From Bryobacterales bacterium (GTDB taxonomy: Bacteria; Acidobacteriota; Terriglobia; Bryobacterales; Bryobacteraceae), in contig JADZCM010000046.1 in the NCBI GenBank assembly GCA_020851555.1, forward strand, positions 60,169-124,168: 64,000 bases of DNA, read 5' to 3'. Positions 48,348 through 58,034 of this stretch are shown here, piece after piece; position 1 is the first letter of the stretch, and each line of letters opens with the position of its first letter. The position numbers and the translations under genes were made by a program. The notes beneath the pieces were generated by a model, which saw only the letters and a program-made list of their open reading frames with translations, did no database searches and was not told the DNA's origin.

Positions 48348-49916
48348 ATGACCCGGAGATCCGTTTTGCAGAGCGGGCTCGCGGCCTGGCCGGCCGCGGC
48401 GATTTCAAAGGCGGCGTCCACGCCGCTGGTGGCTGAAACCGCATATGGCAAAGTGCGGGGGGCCGGCGTGAATGGGGTTTACATCTTCCGCGGCATTCCA
48501 TACGGCGGTCCGACGGAGGGCGCCGGCCGGTTCATGCCGCCGTCCAAGCCCGTCAAATGGACCGGCGTGCGCGACGCCACCGTCAATGGTCCGCAGTGCG
48601 TGCAGCAGGGCGGCAACGTGTTTACGAACCCGCAGTTGGGCGACTATTTCGCCGGCGGCAGGAGCGACCGCCTGGAACTTGCCAAAGAGCCGATGAGCGA
48701 GAACTGCCTCGTGCTGAACGTTCTAACCCAGGGACTCAAAGGCAGGCGCCCGGTCATGGTGTATATCCACGGAGGCGGCTTCAGCTCCCAATCCGGCTTG
48801 CTCACGTTGTTTTCGGACCGGCACGTGCGCGAGCAGGACATCGTCCTGGTGGGCGTCAACCACCGGCTCAACGTCTTCGGCTATACCTACCTGGGTGGGT
48901 TGAACAGCCGGTTCGCGGTGGGCAACGCCGGACAACTCGACCTGATTGCGGCGCTGGAATGGGTGCGCGGCAATATCGCGCAGTTCGGCGGCGACCCTGG
49001 AAACGTCACCATCTTCGGCGAATCCGGCGGCGGCGGGAAGATCAGCACCTTGATGGGCATGCCCGGCGGCAAGGGCCTGTTCCACAAGTGCATCGTGCAA
49101 AGCGGCTCCCTGTTGAAGGCCGGCGATCCGGATACCGCCACCAAGAGCGCGAGGGCGCTCATGGACAGGCTGGGCGTAAGCAAACCGGAGGATCTGCAGA
49201 CAATCCCCGCGGCTGATCTCTTCAAAGCTTCTTCCGGCTCCGGAAGAGGCATGGGCGGCGGGCCGGTGCTCGACGGCCACTCCATCCGGAAGCAACCGTG
49301 GGAACCGGCTGCGCCGGTTGAATCGGCGGGGCTGCCGTTCCTGGTTGGCAACTGCAAGGACGAATCCACCCTGTTCAGCGGGGCGGAGTTCCAGAACCTG
49401 GACGAGGCGGGGCTGAAGGCGGCGCTTGTGAAGAGCGGAGTGCCGGCCGGCAGAGTCGACTCGCTCCTTGCCCTGTATCACCGCGGCCACCCGCTGGAGA
49501 GCCCGTCGGATCTGTATTACCGCATCTCGACCGACCGCGGTGCACGCCGCAACGCAGCCCGGCAGGCCGAGCTGAAGGCGGCCGAGGGCAAGTCCAACGT
49601 GTTCGTGTACTACTTCCAGTGGAACACCCCGCTGGACGGGGGCAAGCTGCGGGCCTTCCACACCGCGGACCTGCCCCTTGAAATGCGCCTGACGCTGTAC
49701 CCGGAATCCGAGCAGCTCTCGAAGCAGCTCAGCGGCGCATGGGGCGCGTTCGCCAGAACGGGTAACCCGAGCCAGAAAGGTTTGGTCTGGCCGGCCTACA
49801 CGCTCGAACGGCGCGCCACTATGGTTTTCGACGTGAAAGAGAGCAAAGCGGTCGATGATCCCGACCGCGAGGAGCGGCTGATGGTGCGAGATCTGCCCTC
49901 CGGCGGATTGCTGTAG
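48348..49916 (+). CDS. Exported type-B carboxylesterase
   Basis: 522 residues. The N-terminus MTRRSVLQSGLAAWPAAA looks Tat-dependent. Carboxylesterase features are the oxyanion hole VYIHGGGFSS, the nucleophile elbow FGESGGGGK (Ser226), the likely acid Glu in NCKDESTLF and the His in FHTADLPLE. Further family blocks are IFRGIPYG, NCLVLNV and NHRLNVFGY. It hydrolyses carboxylic esters, possibly acetyl or feruloyl groups on plant polymers. ATG 48348 is the only good start. The gene stands alone after the GH35 remnant. Confidence 0.9.
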   Translation: MTRRSVLQSGLAAWPAAAISKAASTPLVAETAYGKVRGAGVNGVYIFRGIPYGGPTEGAGRFMPPSKPVKWTGVRDATVNGPQCVQQGGNVFTNPQLGDYFAGGRSDRLELAKEPMSENCLVLNVLTQGLKGRRPVMVYIHGGGFSSQSGLLTLFSDRHVREQDIVLVGVNHRLNVFGYTYLGGLNSRFAVGNAGQLDLIAALEWVRGNIAQFGGDPGNVTIFGESGGGGKISTLMGMPGGKGLFHKCIVQSGSLLKAGDPDTATKSARALMDRLGVSKPEDLQTIPAADLFKASSGSGRGMGGGPVLDGHSIRKQPWEPAAPVESAGLPFLVGNCKDESTLFSGAEFQNLDEAGLKAALVKSGVPAGRVDSLLALYHRGHPLESPSDLYYRISTDRGARRNAARQAELKAAEGKSNVFVYYFQWNTPLDGGKLRAFHTADLPLEMRLTLYPESEQLSKQLSGAWGAFARTGNPSQKGLVWPAYTLERRATMVFDVKESKAVDDPDREERLMVRDLPSGGLL

Positions 49917-50706
49917 GGAAGCAGTCTCCTCGTCCTTGGAAGGACGGCGACCACTATCGGCCGCCGTACTGCGATTCAAGCAGCGCCGGGCGCGGCCGTG
50001 ATAACGCCCGCTCTCAGAGGCGCGCCGCGGAAGAAGCCGCCAGGCGGCCCGGCTGCTGCTGCCGGACCCATCTCACCAGACCCCGCCGCCATCGGGATCG
50101 GGTACTCGCCAGGCACGGCGGAGACTGGCGCTGTTGGCGAGCGTGAAGCCGGCGTACGGTGGAGGCGCATCGCCCGTTCCCGAGGCTTCCACCGCGGAGA
50201 AGGCCGGAGCAGCGATTTGCGGGACAGGCGTTCAGCGCACAACAGACGGCATTCCGAGCTGAGAGCACGGAGCAGATTCTTCCTGTAAAAACCGAGGCCC
50301 GGTTGCAGGCCAGGGTTGGATGAGGAGCCGAATTCGGCCGCCTGAGGGCCCGCGGCCGGACCCGGGGGGCCAGGGAAGCGACGGTAAAACGGACAGTTCC
50401 GGGTTTCGGGTGTACCGAGAGGGACAGAACGGCCTTTCCCGGGTGCCCAGCGGAGGGGCCTGGAGTGAAAAATGGGCTGGAGGCCCACGTGGAGGGGACC
50501 GAGTATATACTGATGGCGAGCCGGGAGGCCAAAATGGAAACTCCGCTTAGGACCCCTTTTGAGAAAAACCTGCCACAACCCGTCTCAGGCGGGGAGCGGC
50601 GGCGTTGGTACCCTTTTCGCGAGCTGCGCCGCGGGTAAAACGATTGCACGCTGGGCGCAGCCATACCGCCGAAAAACAGGTTGAAAGGTTGATTCGGAGG
50701 TGCCCA
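49917..50706. other. Gene-poor stretch, no recognisable gene
   Basis: About 790 bases between the carboxylesterase and the protease promoter. Long frames on the minus strand look like GC-driven shadows with basic, low-complexity translations. A 34-codon frame at 50534-50638 (MASREAK-METPLRTPFE region) has GGGAGG just ahead, but it matches nothing I know and I do not call it. No RNA gene was recognised. Confidence 0.4.
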
Positions 50707-50735
50707 TTGTATTTGGTCGCGCGGAGGCTTATAAT
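50707..50735 (+). promoter_or_regulatory. Promoter of the protease-TPR gene
   Basis: TTGTAT (50707-50712), a 17-nt spacer and a perfect TATAAT (50730-50735) lie 26 bases before ATG 50761. GGGAG at 50751 serves as ribosome site. This is the closest match to consensus in the window. Confidence 0.65.
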
Positions 50736-50760
50736 CCATTTCTGGCAGACGGGAGCATCA

Positions 50761-52695
50761 ATGAACGGAGGCTCACGTTGGCGGGAAATCACGGCGAGGC
50801 TGGCGCTGTGCTTCTCCGTTTCCATTTGTGTCTGTTCGGCCCAGGAGCAGGATCATGCTTCCAAGGTCTATGCGGAATCATCCAAGAGCGTGTTGCTCCT
50901 GATCGCCAGATCGGAAGGCGGTCAGGTCGTTGGTCAGAGCTCAGGCTTTGTAATAGCCGGTGGAAAGATCGTCACGAACGAACACGTCGTTAGGGCGGGA
51001 AACATACTAGTCGACCTGGGTGCCGCCAAGTTGCCGGTCACCGTGGAACGGGTGGATGCGGCAAACGATCTCGCAATTCTCACCTCGACTGTCGAGTTGA
51101 GTGTTGCCCCTCTCCCAATTTCGGAGGCGATGCCGACTCCGGGGACGAACGTGTACGCTCTCGGGAATCCGGCGGGACTTGAGAAGAGCATCAGTACTGG
51201 TGTTGTATCCGGTGTCCGAGATTTCAAGGGGCGCCAACTGCTTCAGATCACAGCCCCTATTTCGCCTGGATCGTCGGGTGGACCGATATTGAACGCGCGA
51301 GGCGAGGTCGTCGGGGTTGCAGTCGGAATATTAGAGCTGGGCCAGAACCTCAACTTCGCGGTTCCCGCTACGGTGCTGCGGAAATTGATACTCGGAAAGA
51401 CTGAAAGCAGCGGAGATGCTGTCTCGCTGCTCCAGCGGATTCAGGACCTCACTCAAACTCGCGGCCAATACCAGTTCTCACTAGACCCTGATTCGGATTG
51501 GCAAAAGCTCGACCGTCAGATCGATGATCTACTTGAGAATGCTCTTCAGCGTGCCGGGTCTGACTCCGCGTTGTTACTTCGAATTGCGGGCCAGGCGCAG
51601 ACTCAGAATACGGATATCGCAATAAGGGCGGCGGAGCAGGCCATTCGCATCAGGGCGACTCCAGAGGCTAATCTTGCGCTGGCGAAGTGCCTGCAGTTCA
51701 AAGCTACCTTTTCGGAAGACGCGGACAGGAGCGCACTTCTGCAGCGAGCAGAGAACGCAGCGCGGGCCGCTGTACGGGGCAGTAAACTGCCTGGTCCTGA
51801 CCTGTATTATCAATTGGCGGGCATACTCGAAGACCGCGGCTCTTACGTGGAGGCGGAAACCAATTTTCGCCGTGCTCTTGATTTGAGTCGAACCGACACC
51901 GAACTTAAGGCAAACAGCATACGGCGCCTCATTCGGATCGCAGACGCCTTGGGGAAACAGAGCGAGGGAGATACTTGGTTCGCGGCATTAGTCGGCTCCG
52001 GTCAGGCCACCGCGGAGGATTGGGAAACCGATGGCTGGCGGCACTTCTGGGTGAGGCACTATCACTTGGCGGGGCTACATTATCAAGAAGCCGCTTCGAG
52101 CGGCGGACACTGGACAAACTGGTGTCAAGCTGCGATTTCCTTTGCCTTGGCAGAAGCGTGGGAGGACCGTGTGCTGGCCTGTGCCCGAAAGTGCATTGAG
52201 GAAGGAGCCGGTAAGAATTATTCCGAGAGCGTCTTGGCCAACGCCCACTACCTGATTGCCGCCGTCCTGAACCAGCGTGGCGTTTTTCAGGAGGCCCTCA
52301 GCCACGCTCGGGAGGCCACCGCCCTCAAGCCGACCGAGCCTTGGTATTACGATGCTCAGGCGAAAGCACTGAGCGGCTTGCGACGATTTCAGGAAGCAAT
52401 AAACGCTAGTGACCAGGCGATTAGGCTATCCGATGGTAAGTATTCGACCATGCACTTCACCCTCGGCGGGGCGTACTTCGACGTCGAAAACTGGGAATTT
52501 GCGAGGCAGAGTTTTGAGAAAGCCGCGCAGCTAAATCCTAAAGACGATGCTGCGCCATACAATGTTGCCTTGTGTTTGGTGCGTTTGAGGTATTACCGCG
52601 ATGCTGCGAATTGGTACGAGGAAGTGCTACGTCGCAACCCCAACCGCCGAGATCGGCAGGAGATTCTGTCCCGAATACAGATCCTCCGGCGGTAG
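50761..52695 (+). CDS. Exported trypsin-like serine protease fused to TPR repeats
   Basis: 644 residues. A signal peptide (about 1-28, ending VCSAQ) is followed by an S1C/DegP-like protease domain (about 35-205) with His75 in VTNEHVV, Asp103 in AANDLAIL and Ser172 in ISPGSSGGPIL. There is no PDZ domain. The second half (about 240-640) is a TPR-like solenoid with the clearest repeats near the end (ALSHAREATALKPTEPWYYD, FARQSFEKAAQLNPKDD). It may be a periplasmic protease whose repeats choose substrates. The gene is visibly less GC-rich than its neighbours and lies between two gene-poor stretches, so recent acquisition is possible. ATG 50761 is used; a longer frame runs into the promoter. Confidence 0.85.
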   Translation: MNGGSRWREITARLALCFSVSICVCSAQEQDHASKVYAESSKSVLLLIARSEGGQVVGQSSGFVIAGGKIVTNEHVVRAGNILVDLGAAKLPVTVERVDAANDLAILTSTVELSVAPLPISEAMPTPGTNVYALGNPAGLEKSISTGVVSGVRDFKGRQLLQITAPISPGSSGGPILNARGEVVGVAVGILELGQNLNFAVPATVLRKLILGKTESSGDAVSLLQRIQDLTQTRGQYQFSLDPDSDWQKLDRQIDDLLENALQRAGSDSALLLRIAGQAQTQNTDIAIRAAEQAIRIRATPEANLALAKCLQFKATFSEDADRSALLQRAENAARAAVRGSKLPGPDLYYQLAGILEDRGSYVEAETNFRRALDLSRTDTELKANSIRRLIRIADALGKQSEGDTWFAALVGSGQATAEDWETDGWRHFWVRHYHLAGLHYQEAASSGGHWTNWCQAAISFALAEAWEDRVLACARKCIEEGAGKNYSESVLANAHYLIAAVLNQRGVFQEALSHAREATALKPTEPWYYDAQAKALSGLRRFQEAINASDQAIRLSDGKYSTMHFTLGGAYFDVENWEFARQSFEKAAQLNPKDDAAPYNVALCLVRLRYYRDAANWYEEVLRRNPNRRDRQEILSRIQILRR

Positions 52696-52711
52696 TACCG
52701 CCTGTTGTTTT
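52688..52711 (+). terminator. Intrinsic terminator of the protease-TPR gene
   Basis: GGCGGT-AGT-ACCGCC (52688-52702) is a perfect 6-bp GC stem followed by TGTTGTTTT. The TAG stop codon lies inside the hairpin. Stem and T-rich tail are both present, which makes it the best Rho-independent terminator in the window, though a short one. Confidence 0.5.
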
Positions 52712-53053
52712 CCTGCCGGTTGACTGTCGCACGCGAGGGTCGAGGATCGCTTCAGCCCCACACCTAATCTCGCAGAAAAAACAACGTCCGCTTGAGCCTC
52801 TCCCTTGCCCTTGTGCGTTGGCTGACTACCTGAAAGTAAGATTGACCGGTCTTAAGGCCGGCTACCACGGAACCCGCGAGCTTACACCCTGGGATTTGTA
52901 GCAATTCCTGGCTTATAGTGGGTAAGACCGAGGATGCCCGAGGCGTGCTGACGCGGAAGACGAGGCGGCAATCGGGCTGGCAAGACCACTCGCGACGGCC
53001 GCACTTACTCCAAACTCGGAACACCCTATGCCCAAGTTCTATTACAGCAACCT
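52712..53053. other. Intergenic stretch without a recognisable gene
   Basis: 342 bases between the terminator and the receptor remnant. A minus-strand frame (52764-53024) ends in QSYFQVVSQRTRARERLKRT but has no recognisable homology or ribosome site. Nothing else was seen. Confidence 0.4.
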
Positions 53054-53251
53054 GTGCACCTTCCTGACGAGCAGCGTAGTTTCCAGTTCCGTTGGGAGTT
53101 CTACAACATACTCAACCACACGCAGTTCAGCGCCATGAATACGACGGCCACCTTCAATGCGGCCGGCGTCCAGACCAACACGTCGCTCGCCCGGGCCACC
53201 GCCGCCCGTCCGGCGCGCATCATGCAGGTCTCGCTGCGGTTCCGGTTCTGA
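53054..53251 (+). pseudogene. C-terminal remnant of an Oar-like TonB-dependent receptor
   Basis: The frame reads LPDEQRSFQFRWEFYNILNH, then TQFSAMNTTATFNAAG, and ends ARIMQVSLRFRF-stop. This is the last beta-strand region of Oar-like receptors, including FxxEFYNxLNHxQF and a terminal Phe. The intact receptor at 30634-34059 has the matching FRVEAMNISNSPHFGNPGG and VQVALRLMF. No frame upstream continues the barrel, so the other thousand or so residues are gone. It is not expressed as a functional receptor. Confidence 0.75.
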
Positions 53252-53318
53252 AGAGCCTGACGGCTGCCGCGGCAGGAAGCCGGCGGCCGCTGTGTGCGCG
53301 GCTGCCGGCGGGCTCCCG

Positions 53319-55349
53319 TCAGGAGGGCGCCTCCGCCCTCTCTGCCAGGTACGCCGCGTTGACCAGCGTCTGACTGAATCCCGCGGGGTCCTCCGCGGCC
53401 CCTTGAGAAACCCTGACGGTGGCCTGAAGACCCGTGGGCCCGGCCGTGCCGGCGCTGAGCGCATGGGTGGCTTCCACCAGCAACAGCGCCCCAAAGGCGA
53501 GGAACTGCTGTCCTCCATAGAGGCGGCGGAGTTTGCCGTGGAACGCTTTCACCAGGTCGGCCGCGAAACGGGCCAGGCCGCGGACTGCGGCCGGCGGGTC
53601 TTTCGCGGCGTCCTCCCTCAACCGGCGGCCCTGGCAGCCCAGGTTCACCAGGGCATCCACCAGGAAGGCATCGGCTACCAGGAGCGAGTTGAGCTGCCGC
53701 CGCCGGTTCTGAACGGACGCTAGAATGTCCCGGGCACGCCGCGGTGCGTAGAACGCCGCCGTGCCCGGTTTGCCCGCGCGCATCAGCGTTTCCTCCACGC
53801 GGGCCAGTTCCGCCGCTAGCAGCGGCCCCGTCGCGCGGAAGAAAACCCTCATGGAATCTTCACTCAGGACGTCGTAGTTGAAGTCATACCTCGGCCTGCC
53901 GGAGAACGGCCGGCTCGCCTGGTAGACGAGCAGCGGATAGGCCGCCTCCAGCGTCTCGTACCGTTTGGGATCCGAGAAGTAGACGTACGGGAGCCATACG
54001 CGCAAGGCCCGCTGCACCGCCACCGACACCCTGGAGTAGACGGCAAAGAACTCCGGCGCCCGTTCTCCCGGCGCGTCCAGCCAGGCTTCGACGAGCGACC
54101 CCGGAATGGACAACGCCAGCGACACCTCCGCCTTGCCCGTGCGCCCGGCAGCCAGTTCCTCCAGCCTTCTTCCTGCTCCAGGGTCAAAGTCGTAGGCGCG
54201 CAGCGTGGGGGCGAGGCTGTGCGCCAGCATTTCGAACGGTAGAGCGCGCTGGTCCGTATAGGACAACGTGAAGCTCGCTTTCCTGTGCACCCGCCCCACC
54301 GACATGCCGCCCGCCAGCGCGAGGACGCTCTGGCAGGAGTTGCGGCTCTCTATGCGGTGGGAAGCCTCCACCGCATAGACCAGGACCCGGCCGTCGCCGT
54401 CGCTGGCGACTTCCATCCGGGCCAGCGATTCGACCCGCCGCATCCACGCCTTACGGTCGAAGAAGGGCAGGTGCAGCTCAACCGTGGTGTGGCTCGCCAG
54501 TCCGCTGGTCAGCGTTCCCTGGCGGACCTCGACGTGCGCCGTATCGGCTTCGAGCAGCCACGCATAGTCGCCGGCCAGCGCTCTCCGGTAGCAAGCCAGG
54601 CCCGGTGCGGTGAAAGCAAAGGAGCAGTCCAGCAGGGCTGTGTCCCGGCTGCCGTAGTGGTAACGCCAGCTAAGCTGCGCCTCGTGCTTCCGCTCAGCGG
54701 CCGACACCGCCTGGCGATAGACCGACTCCTTCAGGCCGACGAGCGCCCGCAGGCCCTCGAGCAGTCTGCTCACGTCGGCTTCGGTGCGGATTGGGCCGTA
54801 CAGGCTCTCGATCTGGTTCCGGACCCAACCGTCAAGGTCTCCGGCCGCGGCGAGTGCCTCCGCGGGACTTGTGCGCGCGGCGTTCCAAAGGCCCAGCAGT
54901 TGCCGGACGGCGTCAGGCACGGCGGTTCTGATCCGCTCCGCGGCCGTGGCCCACTGGTTCTTGTGGACGCCCAGGATAGCCGCCACCAGCGCATCGGGCT
55001 CGGGAGGAAGCGGTGTCGCGGCGCGTACCGACGCCGACACCTTGGCCGCGAGATCGAAATCGCCGGTCTGAAGCTTGAGAACACGGAGCCGCAGCCTGCC
55101 CTGCTCGTCGAGCGAGATCTCCTGGCGATAGGCCGCATTCAGCACAAGCTGCGTCGACACTTCCGCGCCGGATTCGATGTCCAGGCCCAGGTCGCCCTCG
55201 ATGACTCCCAGCGCGACCTCGCGGAGCCAGTGGAAGGTGTACGACAGGGGTTGCCGTGCATGCAGGTTCAGCTTCCCGCGCGTTTCAATGACCACCGGGA
55301 AATCGGCGGGCAGGTCCGCGGGGGAGTTTACAGACGCTGGATCGAACAT
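53319..55349 (-). CDS. Large cytoplasmic protein of unknown function
   Basis: I do not recognise this 676-residue protein. It starts at ATG 55349 with GGAGGAAAA just upstream; the frame is open for 150 codons before that, but without a better start. There is no signal peptide or membrane helix. The N-terminal third is mixed alpha/beta (FPVVIETRGKLNLHARQPLS), the middle helical (LVGLKESVYRQAVSAAERKH), then beta-rich (SFAFTAPGLACYRRALAGDY). Phrases such as RQGTLTSGLASHTTVELHLP suggest repeated beta domains. It stands alone, with the transporter gene divergent. Conservation across related genomes would be the best clue to its role. Confidence 0.7.
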   Translation of the reverse strand: MFDPASVNSPADLPADFPVVIETRGKLNLHARQPLSYTFHWLREVALGVIEGDLGLDIESGAEVSTQLVLNAAYRQEISLDEQGRLRLRVLKLQTGDFDLAAKVSASVRAATPLPPEPDALVAAILGVHKNQWATAAERIRTAVPDAVRQLLGLWNAARTSPAEALAAAGDLDGWVRNQIESLYGPIRTEADVSRLLEGLRALVGLKESVYRQAVSAAERKHEAQLSWRYHYGSRDTALLDCSFAFTAPGLACYRRALAGDYAWLLEADTAHVEVRQGTLTSGLASHTTVELHLPFFDRKAWMRRVESLARMEVASDGDGRVLVYAVEASHRIESRNSCQSVLALAGGMSVGRVHRKASFTLSYTDQRALPFEMLAHSLAPTLRAYDFDPGAGRRLEELAAGRTGKAEVSLALSIPGSLVEAWLDAPGERAPEFFAVYSRVSVAVQRALRVWLPYVYFSDPKRYETLEAAYPLLVYQASRPFSGRPRYDFNYDVLSEDSMRVFFRATGPLLAAELARVEETLMRAGKPGTAAFYAPRRARDILASVQNRRRQLNSLLVADAFLVDALVNLGCQGRRLREDAAKDPPAAVRGLARFAADLVKAFHGKLRRLYGGQQFLAFGALLLVEATHALSAGTAGPTGLQATVRVSQGAAEDPAGFSQTLVNAAYLAERAEAPS

Positions 55350-55552
55350 GAGGTTTTCCTCCAGGGGGCTTACGCGGCAGTGGGACTGCCTATTGATTGT
55401 ACCGGCGGGGCCGGTTATTTCCGCGTAATGACAGAGCGAGCCGGTGGCTCCACGGGTGGCTAAGCCCTTTTCTGCCAGCGCGTTGGGCCGGGTTGATTTC
55501 CTTCGCGACCGATGTGACCGGCCCCTGTGGTATGTTGCTACCTTACACCGGC

Positions 55553-57034
55553 ATGGAGACTCCGGCCAAGGCCGCCGCGCGCTGGAAGGGCATCGCCCCC
55601 CTGGCGCTCGGGCTCGCGCTGGCGTTGCTGCCCGCACCGGCCGGTCTGGCCCCTCATGCCTGGCGTTATTTCGCGATCTTCGCCACAGTGATCGCGGGCC
55701 TGGTTCTGGAGCCCCTTCCGGGAGCTGTGGTCGGCCTGATGGGGGTGACCCTGGGCACGGTCCTGGCGCCGGTGGTGCTGTTCGGTCCGGTTGAGCTGAC
55801 ACAACCCGGTTTCCGGGCCCCCGCCGCGGCGATCAACTGGGCGCTCTCCGGCTTTTCGGACGCGACGGTCTGGCTGATTTTCGGCGCGTACATGTTCGCC
55901 ATGGGATACGAGAAGACCGGCTTCGGCCGGCGTGTCTCGCTGCTCCTGGTGGAGCGCATGGGCAAGCGCACGCTGACGCTGGGCTACGCCATCGCCATCG
56001 CCGACCTTCTGCTGGCTCCGTTCACCCCCTCCAATACCGCCCGAAGCGGCGGCACGATCTTTCCCGTTGTCCGTAACCTGCCTCCGCTGTACGGATCCTT
56101 TCCCGGCGACCCCTCGGCGCGGCGCATCGGCGGCTACCTGATGTGGGTGTCGATCGCCGCCGTCAGCGTCACAAGTTCGATGTTCCTGACCGCGCTCGCC
56201 CCCAACCTGCTGGCGGTGGAGATGGCGCGCCGGATCACGCAGGTGGAGATCACCTGGACGAACTGGTTTCTGGCCTGCGCCCCCCCCGGCTTGATACTGC
56301 TGGCGCTGGCGCCGCTGCTGACTTACTGGATCTATCCGCCCGAAGTGAAGCGGGGCGCGGAAATCTCACGGTGGGCGGCCGGGGAGATTGCGGCCCTCGG
56401 CCCGGTTTCATCCGGCGAGGTGCGCCTCGTGCTGCTTGTGCTGCTGGCCCTGGTACTGTGGATTTTCGGCGGCGCCTACCTGAGCGCCACCACCGTTACC
56501 TTGATCGTCATTTCCCTGATGCTCGTCGCGCGAGTGTTCACCTGGGGCGACGTGTTGAGCAACGCCTCGGCGTGGGGAACGCTGGTCTGGTTCGCCACGC
56601 TGGTGGCCATGGCGGACGGGCTGAACCGCGTTGGGTTCGTGAAGTGGTTCGCCTCCACCGTGGCCGGCCGCCTGCAAGGAGCTTCTCCCCTGGCTGCAAT
56701 GGCCGCGCTGCTGCTGGCCTTCTTCTTCCTGCACTACCTGTTCGCCAGCATCACGGCACATACGACGGCTCTGCTGCCGGTGCTTCTGGCCGCGGGCGCG
56801 GCGATTCCCGGCATGCCCGTCCCGCAATTCGCGTTGCTGCTCTGCCTGGAACTGGGGATCATGGGGATCCTCACTCCCTACGCCACCGGCCCCTCCCCGA
56901 TCTACTACGGCAGCGGCTTTCTGCCGCCCGCCGATTACTGGCGCCTGGGACTAATCTTCGGCTGCGTGTTCATTCTCATTCTCCTGGCGGTAGGCGTGCC
57001 GTGGACGGCGTTCCTGCTCCGCGTCTCCGGCTGA
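55553..57034 (+). CDS. DASS-family anion:Na+ or dicarboxylate transporter
   Basis: 493 residues with about twelve hydrophobic segments. It resembles the CitT/SodiT1 branch (2-oxoglutarate/malate translocator type): SDATVWLIFGAYMFAMGYEK, LLAPFTPSNTARSGGTIFPV with the SNT substrate motif, and the C-terminal LGIMGILTPYATGPSPIYYG. It probably exchanges di- or tricarboxylates across the inner membrane. ATG 55553 (METPAKAAARWKG) precedes the first helix; ATG 55532 is possible. It converges with ppk2, the stops being 4 bases apart. Confidence 0.87.
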   Translation: METPAKAAARWKGIAPLALGLALALLPAPAGLAPHAWRYFAIFATVIAGLVLEPLPGAVVGLMGVTLGTVLAPVVLFGPVELTQPGFRAPAAAINWALSGFSDATVWLIFGAYMFAMGYEKTGFGRRVSLLLVERMGKRTLTLGYAIAIADLLLAPFTPSNTARSGGTIFPVVRNLPPLYGSFPGDPSARRIGGYLMWVSIAAVSVTSSMFLTALAPNLLAVEMARRITQVEITWTNWFLACAPPGLILLALAPLLTYWIYPPEVKRGAEISRWAAGEIAALGPVSSGEVRLVLLVLLALVLWIFGGAYLSATTVTLIVISLMLVARVFTWGDVLSNASAWGTLVWFATLVAMADGLNRVGFVKWFASTVAGRLQGASPLAAMAALLLAFFFLHYLFASITAHTTALLPVLLAAGAAIPGMPVPQFALLLCLELGIMGILTPYATGPSPIYYGSGFLPPADYWRLGLIFGCVFILILLAVGVPWTAFLLRVSG

Positions 57035-57037
57035 CCC

Positions 57038-57886
57038 CTAATCCGCAGGCCGGTAGATCTCGGGGACAAACGTCTGGTCCGTGATGGGCGGCCGTTCGTA
57101 GCTGTCCCGATGGCGGCGCGGCGGCAGCTTGACCGGCTTGGGCGTCAGGTCTTTGTAAGGGATCAAGCTCAAGAGGTGGTGCATGGTGTTCAGCCGCGCA
57201 CTCTCCTTGTCGTCCGACTTCACGACGTACCAGGGCGCCTGCTTGATGTCCGTGTACGCGAACATCTCGTCCTTGGCCCTGGAGTATTCCACCCAGCGCG
57301 CCCGGGACTCCAGGTCCATGGGACTGAGCTTCCAGCGCTTGGTGGGGTCTTTGATGCGGGCCTGGAACCGCCGCTCCTGCTCCTCATCACTGACCGAAAA
57401 CCAGTACTTGATCAGGATGATGCCGCTGCGGATCAACATGCGTTCAAATTCCGGACAGGAATGCAGGAACTCCTTGTATTCCTCCTCGGTGCAGAAGCCC
57501 ATCACCCGTTCGACGCCCGCGCGGTTGTACCAGCTCCGGTCGAACAGCACGATTTCCCCGGCGGCCGGGAGGCGCGCGACGTAGCGTTGGAAGTACCACT
57601 GCGTCTTCTCGCGCTCGGTCGGAGTTCCGAGGGCCTCCACGCGGCAGAACCTGGGATTCAGGGGCTCCGTGATGCGCTTGATCACTCCTCCCTTCCCGGC
57701 CGCATCGCGCCCTTCGAAGATCACGACCACCTTCAGACGCTTGTGCTTCACCCACTCCTGTAGCTTGGCCAGCTCAACTTGCAGGCGCCCGAGTTCCTTC
57801 TCGTAGACACCGCCGGTCAGTTTCACGGGTTTGACCCCGGAGACCGGCGAGGACTCGTTCTTCCCGCGGCCCTTGTGCTTCGACAT
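57038..57886 (-). CDS. ppk2: Polyphosphate kinase 2
   Basis: PPK2 transfers phosphate between polyphosphate and nucleotides, usually making NTP or NDP. The 282 residues give a one-domain class I-type protein. Walker A is VIFEGRDAAGKGGVIKRITE, the lid and Walker B region is LFDRSWYNRAGVERVMGFCT, and the C-terminal part has FSVSDEEQERRFQARIKDP and KRWKLSPMDLESR. All blocks are intact. A short basic N-terminus precedes the core. ATG 57886 follows GGGGG. The subclass (ADP or GDP preference) cannot be told from sequence here. Confidence 0.93.
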   Translation of the reverse strand: MSKHKGRGKNESSPVSGVKPVKLTGGVYEKELGRLQVELAKLQEWVKHKRLKVVVIFEGRDAAGKGGVIKRITEPLNPRFCRVEALGTPTEREKTQWYFQRYVARLPAAGEIVLFDRSWYNRAGVERVMGFCTEEEYKEFLHSCPEFERMLIRSGIILIKYWFSVSDEEQERRFQARIKDPTKRWKLSPMDLESRARWVEYSRAKDEMFAYTDIKQAPWYVVKSDDKESARLNTMHHLLSLIPYKDLTPKPVKLPPRRHRDSYERPPITDQTFVPEIYRPAD

Positions 57887-58034
57887 ACGTCCCCCTGCCG
57901 TGCTTTCGGCGTCCCTTGGAGCGGGGTGAGAAAGCGGTCTTCCGCCGGCTCTCTCAACCAGCTCCTAGAGAATTCACTTTAGCCTATTCCGTGAAAAAGG
58001 GAGCGCGTTCCATCGAGCGGGCTGCTACGAGGGG

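Noticed and set aside
49976..50578. 200-residue minus-strand frame in the gene-poor stretch
   Set aside because: Basic, low-complexity translation without start signal or similarity to anything known.
50534..50638. Possible 34-residue gene with GGGAGG upstream
   Set aside because: No homology, no conserved promoter and no context; ribosome-site-like sequences are common in this GC range.
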